From Hwanghaeella grinnelliae (GTDB lineage Bacteria; Pseudomonadota; Alphaproteobacteria; UBA8366; Aestuariispiraceae), in contig NZ_SADE01000001.1 of assembly GCF_004005845.1 (NCBI RefSeq), positions 62,001 to 126,000 on the forward strand: a DNA stretch of 64,000 nucleotides. Reading direction: 5' to 3'. Below the pieces are notes generated by a model. It saw only the letters and a program-made list of their open reading frames with translations. It was not told the origin of the DNA and did no database searches. The position numbers and the translations under genes are program-made. Each line of letters starts with the position of its first letter. The stretch's first letter is position 1. Below, one piece after another: positions 1 through 8,948 of this stretch.

Positions 1-1
1 G

Positions 2-358
2 AACGCGGGATATACGCCTGAGAACAGCAGCCGATCCTTTCTTGACGGATATGCCTATGCGTCACTCTCAGGGCCGGATGGTCCGATCCTCTGCGAAGCG
101 CCCATGGCGGGCTATATGCTCCTGGGTCCGGATGTGCATTATCCTGACCACCGTCATGAACCGCGGGAAGTCTATCTGGTCCTGACGCCTGGCGCTCAAT
201 GGAGTCTCGATTCAGGCGATTGGTTCGATGTGGCCCCCGGGACCATGATCATTCATAACAGTTGGCAGAAACATGCTATCCGAACCGGCGATACACCCTT
301 CCTGGCGTTTGCCGCATGGTTGGAAGCGGGGCCCCGATCCGGAATTAGCTGGGCCTAG
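2..358 (+). CDS. DMSP lyase-like cupin protein, 3' part only
   Basis: The reading frame is open from the window edge and ends at the TAG at 356-358, so the N-terminus lies outside. The visible 118 residues form one cupin barrel. The motif YPDHRHEPREVYLVL gives the His-x-His and Glu/Tyr metal ligands, and HNSWQKHAI supplies the downstream His. This arrangement and spacing resemble the dimethylsulfoniopropionate (DMSP) lyase family DddL/DddQ/DddW, which cleaves DMSP to dimethyl sulfide and acrylate. The lyase assignment is family-level: relatives of unknown activity share the fold, and the truncated sequence prevents a check of all ligands. It converges on the XRE-cupin regulator gene. Confidence 0.6.
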   Translation, partial: NAGYTPENSSRSFLDGYAYASLSGPDGPILCEAPMAGYMLLGPDVHYPDHRHEPREVYLVLTPGAQWSLDSGDWFDVAPGTMIIHNSWQKHAIRTGDTPFLAFAAWLEAGPRSGISWA

Positions 359-361
359 TCG

Positions 362-383
362 GACGCCTCCGCGTGGAGGTGTC
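362..383. terminator. Hairpin between convergent genes
   Basis: A 9-bp stem (GACGCCTCC with GGAGGTGTC, one G-U pair) and a 4-nt loop fill the gap between two convergent stop codons. There is no clear T-tract, so it is at best a weak bidirectional terminator. Confidence 0.4.
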
Positions 384-1013
384 TCAAGGGGTAAGGGCGC
401 GTTGTTTGGCCCTTAGGCCCGCATCGCTGCAGACAACGAGGATTCGAGCATTCTCAGGTCCGGCCGAGGCATAGAGATGCCCGCGCCTGCTATCGAAATA
501 CAAGCTTTCGCCCGCTTGCAATTGTACTGGCGCCTTGCCGTCCAGATAGACCATGACGCTACCCTCCAAGACATAGAGGAACTCTTCGCCCGGATGATCC
601 ACGAAGCGTTCGAAATGCATTTGTTCGTACGGACGTAAGGTCCCGAACATGGGGGTCATCGTCTTGTTCCACAATTCGGGAAACAGCATTTCGTAGGTGT
701 AGTTTTCGGTTTCGTGAAGCAGGAATTCCCCTTTCCTGGCGACCGCGATACCGCCGCTTTGGAAGGGGTCGCCATGTTCCGAAAATAAGGCGGCTATATC
801 GATCTCCAAACCGTCCGCAAGTTGATTGAAGCGGTCGTAGGTCAATGCCATCAAGCCCCGTTCAACTTTTGAAACCGTGGATACGGCAAGGCCCGACCGT
901 GCGGCGACATCCGCCAAAGTCAGTCCCAATTGGGTGCGAATTTCCCGCAAGCGTTCCCCCATGCGGATACGCTGGTCCTGACGTGGTGAGGATAATTTGG
1001 CTTCGGTGGTCAT
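384..1013 (-). CDS. XRE-family transcriptional regulator with C-terminal cupin domain
   Basis: A 209-residue protein from the ATG at 1013 (MTTEAK). A longer in-frame start exists but would run through the operator region. Residues ~20-75 form a helix-turn-helix (ERLREIRTQLGLTLADVAA, then SGLAVSTVSKVERG). Residues ~125-205 form a cupin sensor barrel (EFLYVLEGSVMVYLDG, AGESLYFDSRRGH). Proteins of this SutR/PuuR-like type bind a small ligand in the cupin and usually repress neighbouring catabolic or transport genes. It is divergent from the TctCBA operon, and two palindromes lie just upstream of its start, so autoregulation and control of that operon are likely. The ligand is unknown. Confidence 0.88.
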   Translation of the reverse strand: MTTEAKLSSPRQDQRIRMGERLREIRTQLGLTLADVAARSGLAVSTVSKVERGLMALTYDRFNQLADGLEIDIAALFSEHGDPFQSGGIAVARKGEFLLHETENYTYEMLFPELWNKTMTPMFGTLRPYEQMHFERFVDHPGEEFLYVLEGSVMVYLDGKAPVQLQAGESLYFDSRRGHLYASAGPENARILVVCSDAGLRAKQRALTP

Positions 1014-1054
1014 TGTTGGGACGGTAGAGAAGGTCGCCCGTATCGTCCATCGAA

Positions 1055-1070
1055 TTTTCTGATAGGAAAA
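1055..1070. promoter_or_regulatory. Palindromic operator, copy 1 (putative XRE-cupin site)
   Basis: TTTTCTGATAGGAAAA, a palindrome with GGAAA/TTTYC arms, 42 bp upstream of the regulator start. A near-identical second copy begins exactly 20 bp further on, placing both on the same DNA face. Confidence 0.6.
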
Positions 1071-1074
1071 TCCA

Positions 1075-1090
1075 CTTTCCTTTAGGAAAT
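1075..1090. promoter_or_regulatory. Palindromic operator, copy 2 (putative XRE-cupin site)
   Basis: CTTTCCTTTAGGAAAT, sharing TTTC-N4-AGGAAA with copy 1. It lies in the divergent region between the regulator (minus) and tctC (plus). Assignment to the adjacent regulator is inference from position. Confidence 0.6.
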
Positions 1091-1304
1091 ATTGTGCTAG
1101 CGTTACCCCGGTAATGGGGACGAAGGCCGGGTTCGGGCAATTACGCGGACTGGTCGCGCGGGTGTGGCGACCTCGAAAAACTGCATCCGGCAAAAAACAA
1201 CGAGAAACAACCAGGTGAGTCCCGACCATTGAGGCATGCCGGTGTCCCGGTCGAACGTGGTTGGTAATTTTCGCTTGGTACAGGGCGTCATAAGGGAGTG
1301 CACG

Positions 1305-2243
1305 ATGAAATTCTTAGGCATTTTGTGTGGGGCCGCGGCCATACTGTTTGGCGTCAACGCTGTCGCGGCGGATTGGACCCCGTCCGGGCCCGTGACGTTG
1401 CAGATCGGTTTCGATGCGGGAGGTGAAACGGATACGCTTGGTCGCGTTATTGCCAAGCAAATGGAAAGCCAGACCGGCTGGGACATGGTGGTCGAGAACA
1501 AGCCTGGCGGCGGCGGTGTCGCAATGTTCACCGGTCTTTCCGTGGCCGAACCGGACGGATTGACATTGGGCATGGGTGTCAGCATGCCGGTGCTGGTTAA
1601 CTTGGTGCTGCGCGGCGACAAATTGCCGTTTAATCTGGACAGCTTCGACTATCTGGCGACCGTAGCGACCGCACAGGTCGCGATCATTGCCCGTAAGGAT
1701 GCGCCGTTCGATGACCTGGCCGGCCTGATTGCCTATTCCAAGCAGAATGACGGCGCGCTCGTGGCCTTCGACGCGAAGCCGCAAGAACTGCTGATGAAAT
1801 ACGTCGCGAAAGGGGCGGATGCGGACTTCCGCCTCGTCTCGACGAAGAGCAGCGCCGAAATGGTGCAGCAACTGCTCGGCGGGCATGTGATCGCCTCCTT
1901 CGCAGCGGGTGCGCATATCCCGTATCTGGAAAGCGGGGATGTAAAGATGATCGCCAGTGCGAATGCGACTCGCCACGGTTATTCGCCCGAAACGCCGACC
2001 GTGATGGAGCAGGGCCACGATATTTTTGTCGATCCGTATTTCTACATCGCCGCGCCCGCTGGATTGAGTGCCCCGGCCAAGGCTGAACTTGCCGTCGCGC
2101 TTGAAAACGCGATTGAGTCGGACCCGGTCAAGAAGGCGATCGTAAATGCCATGAAGACCGACCCCAGCAATCTTGGGCCGGATGGCACGCGGAAAATGCT
2201 GGACGATGGTCTGACGAATGTGGCGAAACTTTTCGGCAAGTAA
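1305..2243 (+). CDS. tctC: Tripartite tricarboxylate transporter substrate-binding protein (TctC/Bug family)
   Basis: A 312-residue periplasmic binding protein. The start is the ATG at 1305, preceded by AAGGGAG, and it opens with a signal peptide (MKFLGILCGAAAILFG...AVAA). A longer in-frame frame begins upstream without that signal. The mature part has Bug-family features: IGFDAGGETDTLGRVIAKQM near the N-terminus, then VVENKPGGGG, where the ligand loop lies. These proteins deliver carboxylates or amides to a TctAB permease, and both permease genes follow directly. The substrate cannot be read from the sequence; Bug proteins bind many different anions. Confidence 0.9.
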   Translation: MKFLGILCGAAAILFGVNAVAADWTPSGPVTLQIGFDAGGETDTLGRVIAKQMESQTGWDMVVENKPGGGGVAMFTGLSVAEPDGLTLGMGVSMPVLVNLVLRGDKLPFNLDSFDYLATVATAQVAIIARKDAPFDDLAGLIAYSKQNDGALVAFDAKPQELLMKYVAKGADADFRLVSTKSSAEMVQQLLGGHVIASFAAGAHIPYLESGDVKMIASANATRHGYSPETPTVMEQGHDIFVDPYFYIAAPAGLSAPAKAELAVALENAIESDPVKKAIVNAMKTDPSNLGPDGTRKMLDDGLTNVAKLFGK

Positions 2244-2296
2244 ATGACGGGCGGCCGTTGCCTGGCCCTGAATTTGGCGGAGTTAAGGGTGCCGAT

Positions 2297-2722
2297 TTGC
2301 TGAATATCCTCAACCGACTACAGGGCGCCGTCGTGGCGTTAGGGGGGGTAGTCCTGTACTTCTTTGTGATTCCCCATCATACGGAAGTGGTCGACTACGG
2401 GTGGGTGCGGCCGCAGACCTTACCGGCGATCTGCGCCGTGGCCTTGGTCCTGTTCGGCACGATCGATGCCTTGTTTCTAACTGGAGGTGTATCTCTACCG
2501 TCGTCAGAAGCAGCCAGGGCTGCTCTCTTTGTTGTCCTGACGGGTGGTGCGCTCTTCGCAATGGATCGGCTGGGATATTTGGCGGGCGCCTTTGCCTTGG
2601 CACTGCTGGTGATGCTGACGGTTGGAGAACGGCGGCCCGGTTGGATCGCTCTAGGCGCTTTGGCGGCTCCGGCCGTTGTCTGGTCGATAGCCGTCCCCCT
2701 GTTGGGCCGGACGCTTCCTTAA
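2297..2722 (+). CDS. tctB: Tripartite tricarboxylate transporter small membrane subunit (TctB)
   Basis: A small integral membrane protein with about four hydrophobic segments (GAVVALGGVVLYFFVI, TLPAICAVALVLFG, AALFVVLTGGALFAM and a C-terminal pair), the usual TctB topology. No ATG fits. The TTG at 2297 has AAGGG 7 bp upstream and gives 141 residues; an in-frame TTG at 2258 would give 154 residues but lacks a ribosome-binding site. The gene sits between tctC and tctA, where TctB belongs, and would act as the small permease subunit in the inner membrane. Confidence 0.8.
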   Translation: MLNILNRLQGAVVALGGVVLYFFVIPHHTEVVDYGWVRPQTLPAICAVALVLFGTIDALFLTGGVSLPSSEAARAALFVVLTGGALFAMDRLGYLAGAFALALLVMLTVGERRPGWIALGALAAPAVVWSIAVPLLGRTLP

Positions 2723-2731
2723 GCCCCCGCA

Positions 2732-4255
2732 ATGGATTTCGCCACAATCATTGCCGGGCTTGGAGATGCGTTGACGCCGTTAAACCTGCTTTTCGTGGTC
2801 GCCGGTGTGGCGGCCGGACAGTTGGTCGGCGCCCTTCCGGGCATCGGCCCCGTCATGGCCATCGCCATTGCCATTCCCTTCACCTTCGTTTTCGACCCCT
2901 TGCCTGCAATAGCCTTTCTGATCGGCGTGATGAAAGGGGGGCTATATGGCGGTGCCATTCCGGCCATCCTGGTGAACACGCCCGGCACGCCGGATGCGGC
3001 GGCGACCGCATTGGACGGGCATCCGCTCGCCGCAAAAGGCAAACCGCTGAAAGCCACGAAGATGGCGCTCTTTGCTTCCGTCACGGGGGACACGTTCAGC
3101 GATATCGTGCTGATCACCGTCTCAGCGCCGCTGGCTGTGCTCGCCCTGAAAATGGGGCCGGTTGAAACCTGCTCGCTTATCGTGCTCGCCTTTGCCGTGA
3201 TGTCCGGCCTTGTTGGTCAGTCGCTGACGAAAGGGTTAATCGCCGCTGTCTTCGGTCTGCTATGCGCCACCGTCGGCCTCGACCCCGAACATGGGACACC
3301 TAGGTTCTATTTCGGGCATTTCGAATTGTTCGACGGGCTACCGCTGGTTTCGGTCGCCATTGGGACCCTGGCGGTATCGGAAATATTCCGGCGCCTCGCG
3401 GGCATGACGATGGCAATCCGCGCGGCGATCGAGATCCCAGATACACAAGCGCCGGAAGACCGGCGTGTCAGTTGGGCTGAATATTGGGAATGTCGTTTCA
3501 CAATGGCGCGGGGCGCGCTGATTGGGACCGTTTTGGGGGCCATTCCGGGCATCGGCTCAACCGCGGCGGCCTTCATGAGCTACGCTGCCGCCCGCGAAGC
3601 GTCTAAAGACCCGGACAGTTTTGGCAAAGGCAATATCCAGGGTATTGCAGCGACGGAATCGGCCAACAGCGCGGTCATGGGCGCCAATCTCATCCCCTTG
3701 TTGGCGATCGGTATTCCCGGCAGTGTCTCTGCGGCGCTATTGATCTCGGCGTTCAAGACCCATGGTATTCAGCCGGGCCCCTTGATGTTCGAACAACAGG
3801 GGCGCCTTATCTACGGCTTGTTCGGTGCGATGATCATGGCCAATGCCTGCAATCTTGCCGTCGGGCAGTTCAGCCTGCGATTCTGGTCGCGCATCGTGTC
3901 CGCGCCGGAAAGCCTTATCTTCTCGGTTTCCCTGATCTTGTGTATCGCCGGTGTCTACATGGCGACCGGCGGGATGTTTGGGGTAGCGATCATGCTGATC
4001 TTCGGCGTCGTCGGTTATGTAATGACATCACTTGGCTATCCCGCGGTGGTCTTCCTCATCGCGTTCTTCCTGGGAGGACAATTCGAACAGTCCCTGTCAC
4101 AAACCCTCGTTATCTTGAATGGCGACGTCATGGCGTTGATCCATTTCCCCATTGCCCTGGCTCTGCTTGTGCTCAGCGCCGTCACGGCAGGGTGGTTGGT
4201 CCGCCGTCGGGACCGCAGGCGGGCCTCCTCCTCAACGGACGAGACAGTGTTTTAG
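2732..4255 (+). CDS. tctA: Tripartite tricarboxylate transporter large permease (TctA)
   Basis: A 507-residue polytopic membrane protein of normal TctA length. The family signatures are clear: GALPGIGPVMAIAIAIPFTF near residues 33-53, and a second inverted-repeat copy, GAIPGIGSTAAAFMSY, near the middle. The loop ILVNTPGTPDAAATALDGHP is also typical. TctA forms the translocation path driven by the proton or sodium gradient and works with the upstream TctC and TctB. It starts 9 bp after tctB stops, so the three are one transcriptional unit. Confidence 0.95.
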   Translation: MDFATIIAGLGDALTPLNLLFVVAGVAAGQLVGALPGIGPVMAIAIAIPFTFVFDPLPAIAFLIGVMKGGLYGGAIPAILVNTPGTPDAAATALDGHPLAAKGKPLKATKMALFASVTGDTFSDIVLITVSAPLAVLALKMGPVETCSLIVLAFAVMSGLVGQSLTKGLIAAVFGLLCATVGLDPEHGTPRFYFGHFELFDGLPLVSVAIGTLAVSEIFRRLAGMTMAIRAAIEIPDTQAPEDRRVSWAEYWECRFTMARGALIGTVLGAIPGIGSTAAAFMSYAAAREASKDPDSFGKGNIQGIAATESANSAVMGANLIPLLAIGIPGSVSAALLISAFKTHGIQPGPLMFEQQGRLIYGLFGAMIMANACNLAVGQFSLRFWSRIVSAPESLIFSVSLILCIAGVYMATGGMFGVAIMLIFGVVGYVMTSLGYPAVVFLIAFFLGGQFEQSLSQTLVILNGDVMALIHFPIALALLVLSAVTAGWLVRRRDRRRASSSTDETVF

Positions 4256-4366
4256 TCATCCGCTCTGGATTGCTAGGGAGGTCGAACCGAACGGTTCGCA
4301 GGAAATGTTGTCCGCAGACGGGGAGCATGCGTAGCATGGGCGTGTCAGGGAATCGTTCCGGAGAGT

Positions 4367-5263
4367 ATGGTGACCATTCAAAAGATAAAGGCCGGTGTTC
4401 TTGAGGTCGCGTTTCGCAGCGTGGGACCGCACGATGGCTGGCCCTGCATCTTGGGCCATGGATTTCCCTACGATGTACATGCCTATGATCAGGCGGCGGA
4501 TATTCTGGCGAAGAATGGCGCGCGAGTAATCGTGCCGTATCTACGCGGTTATGGTCCGACCAGGTTTTTGTCCCGTGACACGCCACGTTCGGGTGAACAG
4601 GCGGCTCTGGGTGCCGACCTTTTGGCCTTGATGGACGCGCTGAGGATAGAACGCGCGGTGCTGGGTGGATATGACTGGGGTGGCCGAGCGGCTTGCATCG
4701 TCTCAGCCTTGTGGCCGGATCGCGTCCAAGCCCTCGTGACCGGCAATTCATACAACATTCAAAACATTGCAAAATCCTGGGAGCCCGCGCCCGCAGCGGA
4801 GGAAGCGACCTTTTGGTACCAGTATTTCTTCCATTCGGAACGGGGGAGACGGGCGTTGCAGCGGGACCGGCGAGACATCAACCGCTTGCTTTGGAAGATG
4901 TGGTCGCCGACCTGGAATTTCGACGAGGAAACATTCGAGCGGTCGGCTGTTTCCTTCGACAACCCGGATTTCGTCGATGTGGTAATTCACTCCTATCGAC
5001 ACCGATACGGCCTGGTGCCGGGTGATCCGGCGGTCGCGCATATCGAAACACAACTGGTTGCGCAGCCGCCAATTTCCGTGCCGGCGATCTCAATCGACGG
5101 AGACGTGGATGGTGTTAATGCCGGAACGGCAGACCATGCAGGGAAGTTTACCGGAAAGCACGAGCATCGGGTTTTCAGGCAGGCCGGGCATAACCTGCCG
5201 CAGGAACGACCGGAAGACTGGGCAGTGGCGGTGCTGGACGCCAGAAACATGGCCCAAAGCTGA
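4367..5263 (+). CDS. Alpha/beta-hydrolase with Asp nucleophile (epoxide hydrolase/dehalogenase-like)
   Basis: A 298-residue alpha/beta-hydrolase. HGFP at residues 31-34 is the oxyanion motif. The nucleophile elbow is GYDWGG with Asp103 instead of Ser, as in epoxide hydrolases, haloalkane dehalogenases and fluoroacetate dehalogenases. The catalytic His is in AGHNLPQERPEDW near the C-terminus. The cap region is rich in Trp (FWYQYFF, LLWKMWSPTWNF). It lies between a carboxylate-type transporter and an amidase in the same orientation, so it probably acts on the imported compound. Substrate class is uncertain. Confidence 0.85.
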   Translation: MVTIQKIKAGVLEVAFRSVGPHDGWPCILGHGFPYDVHAYDQAADILAKNGARVIVPYLRGYGPTRFLSRDTPRSGEQAALGADLLALMDALRIERAVLGGYDWGGRAACIVSALWPDRVQALVTGNSYNIQNIAKSWEPAPAAEEATFWYQYFFHSERGRRALQRDRRDINRLLWKMWSPTWNFDEETFERSAVSFDNPDFVDVVIHSYRHRYGLVPGDPAVAHIETQLVAQPPISVPAISIDGDVDGVNAGTADHAGKFTGKHEHRVFRQAGHNLPQERPEDWAVAVLDARNMAQS

Positions 5264-5435
5264 CACTTTGCCAATATGCCGCGCTGCGGCGATCGATGTT
5301 CAAACATCTGCGACAGAGATTGCTGCGGTGCGAAAAAAGGTCTTTGGCCGCACCGTTACCGGCTTGCCAGATACGGGGTATTTGTGACCTCATGTTGGCC
5401 GTGCGTTCAAAAAAGCTGCAAAGAACAGGGGTCCA

Positions 5436-6902
5436 ATGAGCGCGTTTGCTCAATACGAGAGTTTTGATGCCACGGCTTTGGCCGGGTTGGTTGCCATGGG
5501 TGAGGTTTCGCCGGGCGAGCTTCTCGATGCCGCGCTGGAGCGCGCGGCTGCGCTCAATCCCAAACTCAATGCCGTGACAATGCTTCAGGCGGAATTGGCA
5601 CGTGAGAACATTGCGCGCGGCCTGCCGCATGGGCCATTACGCGGCGTACCGTTTCTGTTAAAGGATTTGGGGGCGGAGGCTGTCGGGTTTCCCGGGCACA
5701 ATGGCTCCATGCTGCTCAAGGACACGCAGTATTCCGGAAACTCATCCATCGTGGACAGGCTTCTCAAGGCGGGCGTGGTGCTGTTCGGCCGGACGACGGC
5801 GCCTGAAGGCGGTGTCGGCGCAGCGACGGAAGCTGCCGTTTATGGCGGTCCGACAAGAAATCCTTGGAACTTGGATCGGACCCCCGGCGGATCCTCAGGT
5901 GGATCGGGGGCGTCGGTGGCGGCCGGGATCGTGCCGGCAGCGCATGGATCGGATGGTGGCGGATCGGTTCGAATTCCAGCCTCATCTTGTGGCCTGTTCG
6001 GCTTCAAGCCGACGCGTGCACGCTTGCCTGATGGGCCTAATTCCGGCGAAGGCTGGGCGGGGATGGCGATCGACGGCTTTTTGACACGCTCGGTGCGCGA
6101 TACCGCCATATTGTTGGACGTTACGCGGGGATCGGACCTAGGGGCGCCCTATGTTGCGCCGCCAATGAAAGATAGTTTCTTTGCCGCCGCGAAGGCTACT
6201 TCCCGGCCTTTGCGAGTCGCTTTTTCGACGAAAACCCTGACCGGGGATCCGATTGATCCGGATTGCGAAAAGGCCGTCCTGGAGACGGTGAAACTTCTGG
6301 AAGCCATGGGCCACCATGTGGAAGAAGAACTGCCGAAGGCCGATACAATCGGTATGATGAAAGCTTGGACGGCCATCGTTGCTTGTGGAACCGCCCTATG
6401 GGTGCGTCAGGTTCTCGCCAAGAAGGGCAGAGATCTGCAGCAAGGGGATCTTGAGCCGGTTGCGCTCGACGCATGCCGGTATGCGAAGACCATTTCGGGT
6501 GATGCGTATCTTGAAGCGGTTGAGGCTGTTCATGCCTATGGCCGTGAAATGGCGGCTTTTTTTCTCAATTACGATATCCTGGTCACGGCGACCTTGGCGG
6601 AACCGCCGGCACAGATCGGGCGTTTCAACCACAGCCGTGAGAGTTATGTGGACTACCGATTGGGGGAGAACGGGATCTTCGCCTACTCACCCTATACGGC
6701 GGCCTTCAATGCCACGGGACAACCTGCCGCGTCGGTACCCTTGCATTGGACGGAAGACGGCTTGCCGGTGGGGGTCCATCTTGCCTCCCCATTCGGTGAG
6801 GATGAGATGCTAATGACAGTTTGCGCGGACCTGGAAAGGGCGCGGCCGTGGTTTGATCGCCGCCCGCCGGTCTGCTTCGCAAATATTATGGAAAAAGGAT
6901 AG
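5436..6902 (+). CDS. Amidase signature family hydrolase (GatA-like)
   Basis: A 488-residue amidase with the complete Ser-cisSer-Lys triad: Lys76 in RGVPFLLKDLG, Ser153 in GGSSGGSG, and the nucleophile Ser177 in GSDGGGSVRIPAS. The start ATG at 5436 follows AGGGG. Family members hydrolyse linear or cyclic amides to acid and ammonia. This is not the tRNA amidotransferase subunit, since no GatB/GatC accompanies it. It sits 12 bp upstream of the PotABCD-type importer genes and downstream of TctCBA, suggesting an imported amide-containing nitrogen source. Confidence 0.9.
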   Translation: MSAFAQYESFDATALAGLVAMGEVSPGELLDAALERAAALNPKLNAVTMLQAELARENIARGLPHGPLRGVPFLLKDLGAEAVGFPGHNGSMLLKDTQYSGNSSIVDRLLKAGVVLFGRTTAPEGGVGAATEAAVYGGPTRNPWNLDRTPGGSSGGSGASVAAGIVPAAHGSDGGGSVRIPASSCGLFGFKPTRARLPDGPNSGEGWAGMAIDGFLTRSVRDTAILLDVTRGSDLGAPYVAPPMKDSFFAAAKATSRPLRVAFSTKTLTGDPIDPDCEKAVLETVKLLEAMGHHVEEELPKADTIGMMKAWTAIVACGTALWVRQVLAKKGRDLQQGDLEPVALDACRYAKTISGDAYLEAVEAVHAYGREMAAFFLNYDILVTATLAEPPAQIGRFNHSRESYVDYRLGENGIFAYSPYTAAFNATGQPAASVPLHWTEDGLPVGVHLASPFGEDEMLMTVCADLERARPWFDRRPPVCFANIMEKG

Positions 6903-6914
6903 AAGGGGGTATCC

Positions 6915-8003
6915 GTGTCCGACGAAGTCGCTGTAAGGGCTGAAGGTGTTTCAAAGGTTTTCGGGTCTCCCGGAAACGAACTAAGGGCCCTAGACGATGT
7001 TACGGTCGATATTCGCCGGAACGAGTTCTTTACCTTGCTTGGCCCATCGGGATGCGGAAAGACGACGCTGTTGCGTCTGATTGCCGGTTTCGAAACGCCA
7101 TCTGCCGGCGCAATTATGCTGGACGGAAAGGACATCACCGTCGACCCGCCGTTTAAACGGCCGATCAACACGGTTTTCCAAAGCTACGCGCTTTTCCCGC
7201 ATCTGACCGTTGGCCAGAATGTCGGTTTCGGCTTGGAAATGATGGGCCGGTCGAACAGTGAGATCGACGACACGGTGGAAAAAATGCTGGCGCTCGTCCA
7301 GATGGAGGCAATGCGCAACCGTCTGCCGACGCAGCTTTCCGGTGGTCAGCAGCAACGCGTCGCCCTGGCGCGCGCTTTGGCACCGCAACCCTCGGTCCTG
7401 CTTCTGGATGAACCGCTGTCGGCCCTCGACCTGAAGCTCAGGAAGCAAATGCAGATCGAATTGAAGCGGATGCAGATGGAAACCGGCATCACCTTTATTT
7501 TCGTGACGCATGACCAGGAAGAAGCGCTTACCATGTCCGACCGGATCGGTGTGATGAGTGCTGGAAACATTCTGCAGATCGGCAGTCCCCGGGAAATTTA
7601 TAACAGTCCGCAGAACCGGTTTGTGGCGAGTTTTATCGGCGAGTCGAATTTCCTGGAGGGGACGGCTTCCGGCACAGGGGCAAAGCGGCGTGTGGCCCTG
7701 GCAGACGGACACTCTTTCGAAGCGCTGGTTGCCGATGAAAGCGTTTCCGACGGAAAAGTCACTGTCGCTGTGCGTCCTGAATTCGTTCAGGTCGTTGCCG
7801 CCGATACGGCGGATGCGCTGCCGGCGACCGTGACCAACATCGTCTATTTCGGCACAGATATGCATTGCTATATGTCACTCAACAGCGGAACCGAAGTCGT
7901 CGCGCGAGTCTCCGCCGACGCGGACCGCGGTGGCGCCCTGGAGACGGGTGCCAAGGTCGGCATCACTTTCGCGCCCGACGGTCCGCGCATCGTGGGGGAC
8001 TGA
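6915..8003 (+). CDS. potA: ABC transporter ATP-binding protein, polyamine-type (PotA family)
   Basis: A 362-residue ATPase starting at GTG 6915 behind AGAAGGGGG. Walker A is GPSGCGKTT, the signature is LSGGQQQR, Walker B is VLLLDEP, followed by the H-loop FVTHDQEEA. The C-terminal ~120 residues form the TOBE regulatory domain typical of PotA/CysA-type importers. It energises the two permeases encoded immediately downstream. PotA-like systems also carry putrescine, opines, choline analogues and other amines, so the polyamine label is a family name. Confidence 0.92.
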   Translation: MSDEVAVRAEGVSKVFGSPGNELRALDDVTVDIRRNEFFTLLGPSGCGKTTLLRLIAGFETPSAGAIMLDGKDITVDPPFKRPINTVFQSYALFPHLTVGQNVGFGLEMMGRSNSEIDDTVEKMLALVQMEAMRNRLPTQLSGGQQQRVALARALAPQPSVLLLDEPLSALDLKLRKQMQIELKRMQMETGITFIFVTHDQEEALTMSDRIGVMSAGNILQIGSPREIYNSPQNRFVASFIGESNFLEGTASGTGAKRRVALADGHSFEALVADESVSDGKVTVAVRPEFVQVVAADTADALPATVTNIVYFGTDMHCYMSLNSGTEVVARVSADADRGGALETGAKVGITFAPDGPRIVGD

Positions 8004-8006
8004 TCG

Positions 8007-8948
8007 ATGACCGACACCTCAACGACAAATGCCAGACAGTTGAGCGACCTTGAAGTCCGCGCTGAAAAAGAAAGGGTGAAGCGGAATTGGCTGTTATCCA
8101 TGCCGGCGATGATTTTGTTGCTGCTCGGCGCAAGCGGTCCACTGTTGATTGTCCTTGTTTACTCCTTCATGACGCCCGGCGATTATAGCGGCGTGATTTG
8201 GACGCCGACGGTCAAGGCGTGGTTCCAGATATTCTTCACGGTAGATATTTTCGACGATACCGTTCGGTTGGCCGATGCGCATTTGACGATCTTCGGGCGG
8301 TCGTTGCGCTTGTCGCTGCTGACCACGCTCTTGACGCTGATATTCGGTTTGCCCACCGCTTATTTCATCGCCACGCGACCCGGGCGGCAGCGGACACTCT
8401 GGCTCTTCCTGATCACCATTCCCTTCTGGACGAACTTGCTGATTAGAACTTTCGCGATCCTCGAGGTGATCCGGAACGAAGGGCTCATCAACAATTTCCT
8501 GCGTTGGCTGGGCGTTATCGATGAACCGATCCAGATCCTCTACACCGACACGGCGGTCCTGATTGGCATGGCTTATGTCTATTTGCCGTTGATGGTATTG
8601 CCCCTCTACGCGGCAATTGACCGGTTCGATTTTCGGTTGGTCGAAGCGGGATACGACCTTTACGCTAATCGTTGGCAGGTATTGCGCCGGGTTATTCTGC
8701 CGATTGTGAAACCGGGGATCATTGCGGGTTCGATCCTCGTCTTCGTGCCCTCCCTCGGCGCCTATGTGACGCCGCGCGTGCTGGGTGGGGGCAAGAACAT
8801 GATGATCGGGAATTTCATCGAATTGCAGTTTGGACAGGGGCGGAACTGGCCTTTAGGGTCTTCGCTATCCATTCTGCTCTTGTTGGTCGTGGCGGTGGCA
8901 CTCCTCTTCTATGTCAGGGCCGCGAACCGGGGAGGAAGCGATGAGTAA
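8007..8948 (+). CDS. potB: ABC transporter permease, polyamine-type (PotB family)
   Basis: A 313-residue inner-membrane permease with about six hydrophobic segments and a cytoplasmic N-terminal tail of ~30 residues. The EAA-type coupling loop is seen as VEAGYDLYANRWQVLRRVILP followed by KPGIIAGSILVF. It starts 3 bp after potA and its stop overlaps the start of potC by 8 bp, indicating translational coupling within the operon. Confidence 0.92.
   Translation: MTDTSTTNARQLSDLEVRAEKERVKRNWLLSMPAMILLLLGASGPLLIVLVYSFMTPGDYSGVIWTPTVKAWFQIFFTVDIFDDTVRLADAHLTIFGRSLRLSLLTTLLTLIFGLPTAYFIATRPGRQRTLWLFLITIPFWTNLLIRTFAILEVIRNEGLINNFLRWLGVIDEPIQILYTDTAVLIGMAYVYLPLMVLPLYAAIDRFDFRLVEAGYDLYANRWQVLRRVILPIVKPGIIAGSILVFVPSLGAYVTPRVLGGGKNMMIGNFIELQFGQGRNWPLGSSLSILLLLVVAVALLFYVRAANRGGSDE

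Noticed and set aside
1103-1621. 172-residue minus-strand frame over the divergent region and tctC start
   Set aside because: It overlaps the secretion signal and N-terminus of tctC and would run through the operator/promoter region; its sequence is low-complexity Pro/Ser/Thr.
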